Positions 26,059 to 36,874 of a DNA stretch of 64,000 nt are shown here, piece after piece. How positions within the stretch are numbered: position 1 is the stretch's first letter; every line of letters starts with the position of its first letter. The DNA comes from Monilinia fructicola (lineage: Eukaryota; Ascomycota; Leotiomycetes; Helotiales; Sclerotiniaceae), in NCBI GenBank assembly GCA_008692225.1, contig VICG01000003.1, forward strand, positions 3,545,856 through 3,609,855, written 5' to 3'. The notes beneath the pieces were generated by a model. That model was given only the letters and a program-made list of their open reading frames with translations. It did no database searches and had not been told where the DNA came from. A program made the translations under genes and the position numbers.

Positions 26059-27384
26059 AATAACTTTAGGAGAGTATCGAACCATTCCTACGGTTATCCT
26101 CGACGTCACGACTCACCAAGGAGATCATGAGTCGTAGAAAAGATTCGTGTACAGTATCTAGAAAGTGCTTGTAAATATCAATGCAATATGAATGACTTTT
26201 TAGCCTCTCATCGTTACCAAACATCATCCAGCATCATTGATTTGATTGCTCGCTCCACTTCCCGCCGCCGAACTTGAATGCCATGAATCTGGGAAAACTT
26301 AGACCAGATCAGATCATGCACGAATCCCTCAGTCCTCCGTATGTACAAAGTAGGTAAATGTGAATACCTATTACGTTCTTGCCCAGACGTATACGGGGTA
26401 AGGAACATGAAGAAGATATTGATCGCACAGTCAACCATCAGTGGACCAGTGAAGCAGTGAGTGAGTGAGTGCACAGATTCACAAAATCCATTCCCGGCTT
26501 CCAAGACTGATCATTATTTCACAACCCTCAACCCTCAATCTTCAACCCTACATACAACCTGGACTTAATTAATTGATTGATTTGCTTTGCTTTGCTTTGC
26601 TTTGATTTGCTTTGATTTGAAATGATATAATAATCTCATCATTCATCCCGTCTCATCCTTTGATTTGCACTACTCCGTAAATGAAACCCATCCCGCATCA
26701 ACATGATCAAGCATGGGATACTATCATTGGTATGGCAGTTCCAAATCCTACACCACAGTACTGTAATACAGTCGTAAATGTTGTGCGAATCTCAAATAAT
26801 AAATCAACATTGATGTCGTTATACATCTTCCCTGTAACGTACAGTAATGACAAACCTATTTCTCAAATCATGCATAGGGGTCTAGAATGTCTGGAACCAA
26901 TCGATCCTTACGTACTCCTTCTGCTGCATGCGCCGAACTGGGGGGTTTTTTTTAGTGAACGATGAGGGTCGGTCTTCAACTCCAATGAGGTAAAAGATTG
27001 GCTTTTGCATCACGTACAGACGGCATATAGTAGAACAGACGGGATAGATCATAGGACAGACAGTACTCGAGTAGTTCGTTCGAGTAGATATGAGATATTG
27101 GGGACGGTATGTTGTATACTTAGTCGTACTGTAGGTATGGCATACGGAGGAGTACTATAGTATCATGATACTATCATCATGCATGTGAACCTTAAAGATG
27201 TGATTCTCGGAAATTATGAAAATGATCCATGTTTTATAATTATTTGAAGAAATGGCGATATTTTTTGCAAGAATAGATTAATTTATTGGGAGTAATATGG
27301 GTGTGATGGGTGTGATGGATGTGACGGGTACGAGATGGGTATTATTGTGATACTGTATGTGATAGAATATAAACTTATGCGATA

Positions 27385-27470
27385 TAGTTGATGTAGTTGA
27401 TGTAGTTGATGTAGTTGATGTAGTTGATGTAGTTGATGTAGTTGATGTAGTTGATGTAGTTGATATGGCT
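27385..27470. repeat. 9-bp minisatellite GTTGATGTA
   Basis: About nine consecutive copies of GTTGATGTA. The 9-bp period leaves frames open on the minus strand as Ser-Thr-Thr repeats, so the open frames here are artefacts of the repeat. Confidence 0.9.
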
Positions 27471-28914
27471 GATATAGCTGAGAGAGGCACAGTAATATAG
27501 ATGCGATGTGTGCGATTCATGTGAAGTCAACTTACCTACGATAACTCCAAGTCTATAACTCCAAGGGATGCGGCAGTGGAAATGAAAACTAAACGGCAAT
27601 GATAATAACGGTAACGGTAACGACAGCGGCAGCTAGAGGTGATTTGGAATGCTACTCCGTGTATAATAGGATCGGCTAACCTAGTTAGCTGCCTCGCTCG
27701 CCTACGAATACATTCTGTGCAGACTACTCCGTATATTTCTCTATTCATAATCATCTAAAATATTTCCAATCAGTGTCGGGTATCCACACGGAATACCCCT
27801 TTTAACATACAATGCAATACAATACAAGACAAGACAAGTCAAGACAACACAATTCAATACAACGCAACACAACACAATACAATACGGCACAGTACAGTAC
27901 AAGTTTTCACCTCGCTACCCATGAGTAAGTAGGATCAACGCATATCACTCAAATTCAACATCAAGAACGGGTGAAAGAGGAAACGCCTGCTCTGCTTCAA
28001 TTAATTAGTTTTTAAACTTTAGAACTTCCATGTCAAGATCACAAACCCTTTGATGATATATGGATCCAAACGTTCCTACTTCATGCTTTCAGCCCATCTT
28101 TTCAGCCCATCAATATACTTCCTAGAGGACCCAATCCCACGAAATACAGCACGGAGTAGTTCTTGACTAGGAAGAATCTGGGGCGACTTGACTAGATCAC
28201 TGGTAACTGAACTAACTCGACCACAGTACCTTGACCAACCTGACCAAACTTGAACCCTTTGAACGGCTCATCATAAGCATAAAGAAAGTAAAGCTCTTGG
28301 ATAATACCAATTCCAACCTTGTCGACGCGTGTGGTCTTGCTATTTATCCGGGGAAGTGAAACACCACGCCGGTACTCTACCGAAGATTTACATTCTTTTG
28401 AGAACTCTATACCTCTTCAAGAGTCTCAATGTCTCACCGGCTACTCATCGGTGTCTCACTCGTACCCTTTTTTTAAAGTTTCTTCGAAAGCTAATATCTT
28501 AAGATAAAGTCCCCCTTCCCTTGTTTGCACGAGGTTTACACGATAGTGTCCTCAATCATCCTCGATAATCCTTAATCATCCTCAATTATCTGGTATGAAA
28601 AAGATCTTCTTATCTGCTCAGGAGTGGTTCTCTATGAAGCATAGGTCAATTTAGGCCATTTACGTTATTTACATGATCTCCACAACATAAAAACTTTACT
28701 TTCATTTGTATCTTTCGCTTTCTGTATTTACACCTTCCAATCAATACATCTGCCATCATCTATTTTCCCCCAATATGACTCCTGAGGATCATCATTGTAC
28801 CATATTATAGAAAGGTGTGGTATGTCTCCTGAAATCTTCTCTCCTTTTTGCTTTCGCCTTCGACAAATCTAAATCTCCCTACGCAGCGTCCAGTCCAGTC
28901 CCGTCCAGTCCATC

Positions 28915-30180
28915 ATGTCTTTGACGTACGCTGAATTCGAAGCCATTGATATTACTGAGAGAGCTTCGGCTGTGGTCTCCATCCTTGGTAATCTATTCAT
29001 AATTCTAACATTCTTTTTTTGTTCATCCTTTGACAAACCAATCAATCGTCTCATCTTCTTCGCATCATGGGGAAATATTGGATCCAGTATCTCTTGTTTG
29101 ATCACTGAGCTTGGCCCAGCATCATTGGGCAATCGTGCAAAGTTCGATGCCTCTGGAATATGTCAAGTCCAAGGTTTCTTGGTTCAGATGTTCCGTGGGG
29201 TGGATTGTTACTGGGCCTTCTTCATGGCTATCAACGTGTACTTGGTGTTCTTTCGAGGATACACCACACATCAATTAAGAAAATTGGATATTTGGTATTT
29301 GCTTGCATGCTATGGTCTTTCATTCATCCCGGCTTTTGTCTTCCTCTTCATATCAACGAAAGAGAGAGGTCACGTCTATGGATCAGCTATTGTCTGGTGT
29401 TGGATTAGCGAAAGATGGGATTGGATGCGCTTAGTCTTTCTTTATGGGATTGTCTGGTGAGTACCATTGGGAACCCTACCATCGTTATCATGCCTCTTGA
29501 ATCACGTTTACTAATGGGCTTTTCATAGGATCACCATCATTCTCGCTTTTATCGTTTATTGGATGGCCGCCAAGGTCATCTGGTCTAAGCGTGAGCATCT
29601 CAAAGGCTTTCTCAATCCCTTAAACGAGAATCCGTTCGCAAGCACTGTCACGACCGAAATCGAAATCACCTATGAAGAACGTTCAATCGTCAAAGATGCC
29701 GGAGATCAAGGCGTCTCCGAAAGTAATATATCCTCCGACCAATACGCCGTCGAGATTCAAGCCATGCCTCAACAGCCGCAAGAAACTCAAGTTTATCATG
29801 TGCGGAGAATGAGAAGTTTGACCAGGGAAGCTGCAGAATCCGAAACAAATCCAGAAGCGTGGCTATATGCACGAGTGGCTATTCTCTTCTTCCTTGCTAT
29901 GATTATTACGTGGGTACCCGCAAGTGTCAATAGAATTTGGCAGATGGCGAACCCAAAGACCACTAATTTTGCACTGAACTACATTGAATCATTGGTTTTA
30001 TCACTGCAAGGTGTTTGGAACGTGATTGTTTATGTCATCACATCCCAAACAGCTTGTCGGAGGTTGGCATATCGAATGTTTTCGAGGAGTTCAAGGAACA
30101 AGTCAAGGTTACCCAGTGGAAGTCCTGAGAGATACCCATCAGGGGTAAAGCAAAGGCTTGAGAGTGTATCTAGCAAATGA
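28915..30180 (+). CDS. cAMP-receptor-like G protein-coupled receptor
   Basis: Two exons (28915-29456 and 29529-30180) around a 72-bp intron give 397 residues. The first ATG follows a pyrimidine-rich leader. Seven hydrophobic segments are visible. The first four or five, before the intron, include SAVVSILGNLFIILTFFF, RLIFFASWGNIGSSISCLI and the region CYWAFFMAINVYLVFF. After the intron comes ILAFIVYWMAAKVIW, then a long hydrophilic third intracellular loop of about 115 residues, and two last spans (VAILFFLAMIITWVPASVNR and SLVLSLQGVWNVIVYVI). This layout and the WVPASVNRIWQ-type motif fit the fungal class related to Dictyostelium cAMP receptors (Dicty_CAR/GprC-like). It would sit in the plasma membrane and signal through heterotrimeric G proteins; the ligand is unknown. 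The frame is intact. Confidence 0.85.
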
Positions 30181-30356
30181 TAGGAGGTTGGGGGGGGGGA
30201 GGGATGTGGCAGATAATGAGCACTCCAGATACAAAACTTCATGGTAAAAGAAAGGATACTTTTCAGCCTAATGTTCAATTTTATTCGTCCTGACGAAATC
30301 TTTTAATATTTACAACTCCTTGCAACGCCGACAACGCTCAAATCTGTAGCCCTTAT

Positions 30357-32677
30357 TTAAAATCTTAGATCCCAGTCAATTTGTGGACCCAACTTGGGTA
30401 ATTCCTCTGCAACGCTCTGTACATCCTTATCACCTCTACCACTTAAACAAATAACCACATCTTGATCCTTGTTCATGGTCTTTGCCAATTCGACTGCTCC
30501 CCAAATAGCATGAGCAGTTTCCAGAGCCGGGATAATACCCTCCTTCTCACTAATCAATCTGAATCCCTTGAAAGCCTCGGCATCGGTTGCTGCGATAAAC
30601 TTGGCACGCTCACTATCTTTCCAGTTACTCAATTCTGGTCCAACACCTGGGTAATCTAAGCCGGCAGATACCGAGTGAGTCTCTGATATTTGTCCATTCT
30701 TGTCCTGAAGAACATATGTACGGACACCATGCAAAACGCCCTTTGTACCACCAGATAAAGTAGCGGAATGACGATCTGTATCCAAGCCATCACCGCCGGC
30801 TTCAACACCGAGTAACTTGACACTTGGGTCTTTTGAGAATGGGTAGAACATGCCAACCGCGTTACTACCACCCCCAACACAAGCAACGACAGCATCAGGA
30901 AGTTTGCCGCGTTTCTCCAACATTTGAGCCCGAGTCTCGTTACCAATAACAGACTGGAATGTTCGGACAATTGTTGGGAATGGGTGAGGACCAATTGCTG
31001 ACCCAATAATGTAATGAGTAGTATCAAGCTTGACAACCCAAGAGCGCATAGCTTCATTAACAGCGTCTCTAAGGGTACGCGATCCAGCTTCTACTGCCAC
31101 GACTGAGGCACCGAGAAGTTTAATTCTGAAAACATTGAGAGCTTGTCTTCTTACATCCTCCTGTAAAATTTATTAAAACCAGAGATAAGAAAAGAGGGGA
31201 ACATCGCATTAACTTACAGCTCCCATGTAGATAGTACATTTCATACCGAACTTTGCGCAGACGGTAGCTGTGGCCACACCGTGTTGTCCTGCACCAGTCT
31301 CTGCGATAATCTCAGTCTTTCCTAGTCTTCGAGCAAGAAGGATTTGTCCCAAAGCATTGTTGATCTTGTGGCTTCCGGTATGGTTCAAGTCCTCCCGCTT
31401 CAACCAAATTCTGGCACCGCCTGCATGCTCTGTAAGTCTCTCAGCCTCATGTAATTGGCCGGGTCGTCCCATCCATGGATAATATGATCGGTATTCTTCC
31501 CAGAATGCTGGATCATCCTTGATTGCATTGAAACCAGCCTCAAGTTCTGATAAACAATCCATGAGTGCCTCTGGTACATATTGTCCACCGAATTCTCCAA
31601 ACTTTTGAGATGCTAGTTTTGGATCGATAGGGCCATTTGTGTTTAAGGCTTCAATCTGATCTGCCAAACCGGGACCTGATCTATCTTCGTCTCGAATGAC
31701 GGCATCAACGGTGACATCGTCTACACTAGGTTCTTCGGTAGGTAATCCCCCACTGGAAACACCTCGTCTTCCAGAAACTTGAGCGCAGTATTCTTCCACG
31801 CTCTTAGCGATTTGACCAGCAGGCGCTTGGTTGACAGTGTTGATGATTTGACTGCCAATGACAACTCCATCTGCAATTCTAGCGACCTGTAAGAAATGAT
31901 CCCTTGTGCTGACACCAAATCCAACAGCGGCTGGCACGTTTCCTGAGTATTCCTTTACTCTTTTCAATAAACCTTCCAATCCGGCATCCATTGAACCTCC
32001 TGTGGCTCCAGTCACACCCATCCTTGAAACAACATAAATGAAGGAGTCTGCAAGCTTACACAGAAGCTTCATTCTAGTTTCGGAAGTTGAAGGGGCAATG
32101 AGAGGAACGTAGGATAATCTATAAGTATCGGTTGTAAGCATCATATTCATAAGCGGCAAATGGAATTGTGCCAAAAACTCACCCTCCACTTGTGCAAAAC
32201 TTCCTGAAGGTGACAGCTTCTTCTGGGGGTAAATCACAAACAATGAAACCATTGACACCAGCCTCTCGACAGTCTTTCAATAATCTTTCCTCGCCATAAC
32301 TCAAAAATGGGTTATAATAACCCATGAAAAGAACAGGGGCTCTTAATCCTCTCTTTCGTGCGTCTCGTACCATCTGTAAAACCGACGTAACCGTTACGCC
32401 ATTCTTCAAAGCTTGAGTGTTCGCTTTTTGAATCGTGGGTCCATCTGCGGTAGGGTCTGTGAAAGGAATACCTAATTCAATAACATCTGCGAATACCATT
32501 AGTCTCTGCAAAAGTCGATTGAGAAGTATTTTATTACTGACCGGTACCACCAGCCTCCATTCCCAACATAATATCAACGGTATCATCTGGGAGAGGATAG
32601 CCGGCAGTGATATATGTAACCAATGCTGACCTTCCTTCCCTCTTGCATTGTGCAAAGGTTTTCTTTAAATGCTCCAT
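30357..32677 (-). CDS. trp-3: Bifunctional tryptophan synthase (alpha-beta fusion)
   Basis: Four exons (32542-32677, 32183-32486, 31218-32118, 30357-31160), with introns of 55, 64 and 57 bp, encode 714 residues, close to the usual 700-710 for fungal enzymes. The alpha half (about 1-250) shows [15 protein letters not shown] at the start, [20 protein letters not shown] and [10 protein letters not shown] linker leads to the beta half from about residue 310: [14 protein letters not shown], then [13 protein letters not shown], whose Lys binds pyridoxal phosphate, [15 protein letters not shown], and [12 protein letters not shown]. It makes tryptophan from indole-3-glycerol phosphate and serine in the cytosol, channelling indole between halves. 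No frameshift is seen. It is divergent from the SDHAF4-like gene, sharing a 631-bp promoter region. The symbol follows Neurospora usage. Confidence 0.97.
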
Positions 32678-33308
32678 GTTGTATTATAGATTGATATGTA
32701 GAAGAGTTTCGAAGATTGGAGGAGTGAGAAGTGAGAAGAGGGGGAGAGATAAATGGTGAGTAAAATACAAAGCAAATACTTATGAACGAATCGGGAAGAA
32801 CTCCTTTCTTATCTATACCTAGGTATGAATCTATAAATTTGGAAATCTTTATATCTTTACGAGCGGCCGTACTCAAAGCTCGTATCTTTATATCTTGATC
32901 TCTCTTAAACTCTTTCCCTTATTGATTACTTAAAAAAAGCTCATTCGTGGATCGCCCCTCAGTATCTCTCGCCCAATGGAGTCACCGCCTTGGGCAAGAA
33001 TTGATTACCGGGACTTCCATCTCGCAATCTCCTGCCAATTGGATCACCAGTGGATATTAAACTTCGTCATGACTTTTTTCTTCTCTTCTCCGCCACAATC
33101 ATAACGACGATACAATGCAATACAATACATGCTAACAAGAATCGCATAACAAGAATAACATTAAAGAAATTGCTCATACGCGAACACTTCTGCAGATACA
33201 CGACACACGATACACGATTGACGATACAATACAGTAACCCTTACAATACGGTCGATAGGATACGATCACATAGCAATATTCAACAACGATAACAACAACA
33301 ACCAAACA
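32678..33308. promoter_or_regulatory. Bidirectional promoter of tryptophan synthase and SDHAF4
   Basis: The two start codons face away from each other across 631 bp. The sequence holds pyrimidine-rich tracts, a TACCTAGGTA-type palindrome near 32,817 and an ACAATAC-rich stretch before the SDHAF4 start. No coding frame. Confidence 0.6.
32979..32984 (-). promoter_or_regulatory. Candidate CPC1/GCN4 half-site (TGACTC)
   Basis: TGACTC reads toward the tryptophan synthase gene, about 300 bp upstream of its start. This hexamer is the core of sites bound by the general amino acid control factor in fungi. A six-base match can arise by chance. Confidence 0.35.
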
Positions 33309-33800
33309 ATGTCTCGACTTTTACCACCGAGATTTCTTCTCCCTTCTCCTTTCCGTAGATTGTTTTCACAAACAACTTATCGAACAGCATTTGCAACTGG
33401 TCCATCTCCACCACGTCTGCCACCAAAAGAACAAGAAGAATTCGAACGTCTGCAACGCTCCTCTACTGGTGCATTCAGTACACCGAAGACCGACGTTGTC
33501 ACTAATGCTTCATCATCATCATCATCATCGCGAGCAAAGCCACAAATAAACCAATCACCCGCCACCATTGCGGCTGAAAAGGAAGGTATAGAACTGGCTG
33601 CGGTCAATGCTAGAGTATCTGCTACAGGAAAGGGAGAGGAATTACATCCAGATATTCGAAGAGGTGCAAAGCCAGAATTCGAAGGGGAAATCAATCCGAA
33701 GACAGGAGAGGTCGGAGGACCAAAGAATGAACCATTGAGATGGGGAAGTTCCGCTGAAAGAGGTGATTGGAGTTATAATGGACGGGTTACGGACTTCTGA
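33309..33800 (+). CDS. Succinate dehydrogenase assembly factor 4 (SDHAF4/Sdh8)
   Basis: One exon, 163 residues. The N-terminus is rich in Arg, Ser and Pro with few acids (MSRLLPPRFLLPSPFRRLFS), a mitochondrial targeting sequence. A variable low-complexity middle includes a seven-Ser run at about 68-74. The C-terminus reads NPKTGEVGGPKNEPLRWG, then DWSYNGRVTDF, which is the diagnostic end of the DUF1674/SDHAF4 family. The protein acts in the mitochondrial matrix, where it protects the flavinated Sdh1 subunit and promotes its assembly into complex II. Translation starts at the first ATG, in an ACAACAACCAAACA leader. Divergent partner of the tryptophan synthase gene; no functional link is needed. 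Confidence 0.93.
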   Translation: MSRLLPPRFLLPSPFRRLFSQTTYRTAFATGPSPPRLPPKEQEEFERLQRSSTGAFSTPKTDVVTNASSSSSSSRAKPQINQSPATIAAEKEGIELAAVNARVSATGKGEELHPDIRRGAKPEFEGEINPKTGEVGGPKNEPLRWGSSAERGDWSYNGRVTDF

Positions 33801-34593
33801 ATGATTTCAGATATGGTTAGAATTCTATAATCCCTGCATTCGAGATATCCTGAAGATCTGAGGAGGAATATACAAACTGTTCAGATGGTGTGATAATACA
33901 AGAGGCTTCAAATTTTCCATTGGATTGGTATTGAATTAATCTCGAAAATACTCCCTATCGCCAAGCTGTCACCCAAGTAAGAAATCTGGGGGAACTACCA
34001 AGTGAACAATCACTTTTCCTAAATTGATCACTCTTCATGCCACTGGATCTTTTTGGCTATCTCTATCAACAAATCTACTTTCACTGGTATGGAATGCTCC
34101 AATAGTGTTCTGGATGGCCAGGGTTATTTCTATATGCGGACAAATGTCCAATGGCCAAGTATTAATATGTTCATACTGTCGAAACTGCTGGTGATGTGTT
34201 TCTTGCCTTCAATCTTCCTTTCACCCATCGTCTCCTAGCCCTGTTTCTTTCACAACACGAAATGAATGGTAATCAGTCGATATCCTCCTTTACTGTTCTT
34301 TTTTGAATTCAAAATTTCATCCCATCTCACTGAGTGGAGTTTTCAGAGTGGCCTTCGTCACGAACGATTACCGCATCTGGACTCAACATGTACTTTCTTT
34401 TTGTCACCAGATTACAACGTGCTTGGTTGTCTCTTAACTTGGTTGAAGGTTAGACAACCTTGGAACCCGTGTACTAGTTGGTATACATCTAAAATAGCTA
34501 TCTGTAGAAATTCTCGTACCTCTTTCTGTCCGTCTCATCCCTAAAAGCCACACTTTCCCTCGATTCCACTTTCTCGCTTTCTTCCATCCCCTC
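33801..34593. other. Convergent intergenic region, no gene
   Basis: Lies between the 3' ends of the SDHAF4 gene and the broken transporter. Short open frames (34053-34544) show no domain. Confidence 0.5.
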
Positions 34594-36255
34594 TTATATC
34601 ATGTCATTTTCCTTGTTCAACTTGTCATTGTACCATCTTAAGATGAGAATCATGAAACATGCGCCCAATGTTGCGATAGTTATTTTTCCGGATATATATC
34701 CCGGTGCCTGACGTTGTTGAAGGGTTTGTGTTCCGAGAATATTTCCCTCTGAAAAAGGCACGAGAGTCATGGAGTTGAGGGTTACTTTCTTCGTGTGTCC
34801 TGCAATGTCAATAGTTTTTTGCGAGCTTTGATTAGTTCTCAAGCTAAAGCTGGGGTCCTGGTAAAACTCACAAAGCATTCCAAGCAAGGAGCAGCATGAA
34901 CGCTGCCCCAAAAGTCCCCGTCATAAACGATACAGCCAGAAGTCCAGCTTTATTTTTAGGGGTGCCGTTCGGATTCAATGCAATTATCCACCCTCGGAGG
35001 AGGATGGTGGGTGCAATGCAAAGAAGCATAACTAATGATCTATCATTCCATTTGTCGGAAAGATATCCTACCCTTAGAACGCAAATAACTCCAATAGCTC
35101 CGCCCGGAGCACTGAGTATTAGGGCCCCTCGTGTTGAATATCCAGAGGTAGTTGGAAGAATACTGCTAAAATTGGAAAGACCCCCAGTAGGAATGGAGCT
35201 GAGAAGTTTGCAATTGCATACTATCCAGACCCTAATATCCTTAAACGTTTCGAACAACTGATCTTTTTTCAGGTGACAATTCTGTATACCTCTGAAGACT
35301 CCGTACTTAGATCCAATAGTCCAGATGAATGTATGCTAGACTTACCTCTCATGATCCTTAACTCTCATCAAAACCGCCATCCTTTCCGCATCATTGAATC
35401 TTTTCGCCTTTATTGGCGAGTCCGGCAAGAACATACAGATCAATAAGTCGACAGTAATAGTCTGCCCACCAATGACCACAAAAAATATCCTCCAACTCGC
35501 GAACTTTGTATTCGCAAAACTAATTCCGTATGCTAATAACCCCCCAAATATCTGCGTCAATGAGTTGCAGACGTAAAACCAGGAGACGCGACGCCCTTAC
35601 TCTTCCTGATACCACATGGCAACGATAAGAACAAGAATTGGCGCAACATATGATTCGAATACGCCCAGTAGGAAACGAAAAATCGCAAGATCGATGTAAG
35701 TTGTACATGCAGCATGAAATCCCAGGACCAAACCCCATAGCATGATATTTACCCCGAGATATAGAGCCAGGCGAGAAATATGCTGTGCAAGATACTGAGT
35801 CGGGATTTCGGCAATCAGAAACCCCAGGTAAAAAAGCATCAATACCACGGCATAATCCTAGAGAGGATGGTAAGCATTTCTCCAACTCATAAAACCGCGC
35901 ATTCTTAGAGTACTTGTCCAACAAGACGTGTATCTTTTCAAATTCCCATGACGGCCGCATATGAAAGTGTGGTTTTATCAAAATGTTGTAGGAAATAGAC
36001 CATGACCAGAAATGGGGTATTGTTAGATCAATCTTTCTGATCAACTTCTTGTTCTGTAGAGGATCTTGTAGAATGGCATTTCCCTCGATCGATATGTCAC
36101 CTGCTTTGGGGTGTGCAGAAAAGAATGCAAGCGCCTCATCCGCATCTCGAAGATTTACCGTTATGAGGGTTCTAGCTTGGGTTTCAGTTGAGGGCTGAAG
36201 AACATTTGCGTCAGATTTTTTTGATGATCTTCTTTGAGCTCTCTGGAGGGCTCAT
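34594..36255 (-). pseudogene. ACS/allantoate-permease type MFS transporter, broken
   Basis: The minus strand reads through an anion:cation symporter (Dal5-like) transporter. From an ATG at 36255 (MSPPESSKKI) it passes KKLIRKIDLTI, VYFLQHFDKTTLSYAAVMGI, FLIAEIPTQYLAQ, RRVSWFYVCNSLTQIFGG, GLSNFSSIL and AGHTKKVTLN, and it ends RWYNDKLNKENDMI. At least three introns fit. Four lesions break it: an extra base in an A7 run (36216-36222, coding strand), a missing base at 36010-36012, an in-frame TGA at 35938-35940 after VMGI, and an in-frame TAA at 35597-35599, where relatives have Gln before GRRVSWF. The two stops look like C-to-T changes. The family moves organic anions such as allantoate, nicotinate or pantothenate. 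Substrate cannot be assigned. Confidence 0.8.
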
Positions 36256-36874
36256 CTTGGAAATGAAATGAAATGATACTGAGGAGTGGAAAGTCATCCA
36301 TATTGTGACTGGAAATCCTGCGCAAGATCCTCAAGTATATTTAGAGCTTTCATGGAACTATTGCCAAGCGACGATAGATTATAGCTATTATTAAACATGT
36401 TATTGATAAAGCTATTGTTGATGATGCATAATTGATGCACGTTTAGCTACGCTACACATGTGGTATCAGATAACCAGCAAGAACATCAAGATATGGACTG
36501 TGAAGGAGAATATGATAGGATTACTCATTGGCAAGGCAGGATGATCAGATGTGAAAAATGGAGGGGATATAATTACGAGCTTCCAAATGCGGAAGATGAT
36601 GACCCGATCTGTTTATGGCAGAGAAAAGTCATGGGATCCAGTTGCTGATATACATACCTGATCACAAGATGCAAAGCATCGATCAGTAGTTTAAAATGGT
36701 GATAGATTTATGTTTGTCCTATAAAAGGCAAGAATATATAGCAGAGATAACCATGAACACATATCCTCCTATACAGGACCACCAGTGGTGAACGAACGTG
36801 GGATACCATTGATAATAAACAAAGACAAGGATTGAAGAGATATACGACATTAAAAATTCTTTGATGATCAATAA
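36256..36874. other. Short intergenic region
   Basis: A 62-codon plus-strand frame (36460-36648) has no recognisable features. No other signal. Confidence 0.4.

Larger units (their letters stand above)
21686..28914. other. Microsatellite-rich gene desert
   Basis: Seven kilobases hold no gene I can support on either strand. The region is crowded with short tandem repeats (GGAT, ATTG, CAGT, a nonamer, TTTGC, ACAAT-type) and with dispersed TACTCCGTA/TACGGAGTA and TACCTAGGTA motifs. It includes the 5' regions of the esterase (left) and the GPCR (right). Confidence 0.6.

Noticed and set aside
27278..27599. Ser/Thr-rich and Tyr/Ile/Asn-repeat proteins
   Set aside because: Both minus-strand frames are products of the 9-bp GTTGATGTA repeat.
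28869..29132. Minus-strand 87-codon frame opposite the GPCR
   Set aside because: It is a shadow of the receptor coding sequence.
34896..35261. Plus-strand 121-codon frame
   Set aside because: Antisense shadow of the broken ACS-type transporter.
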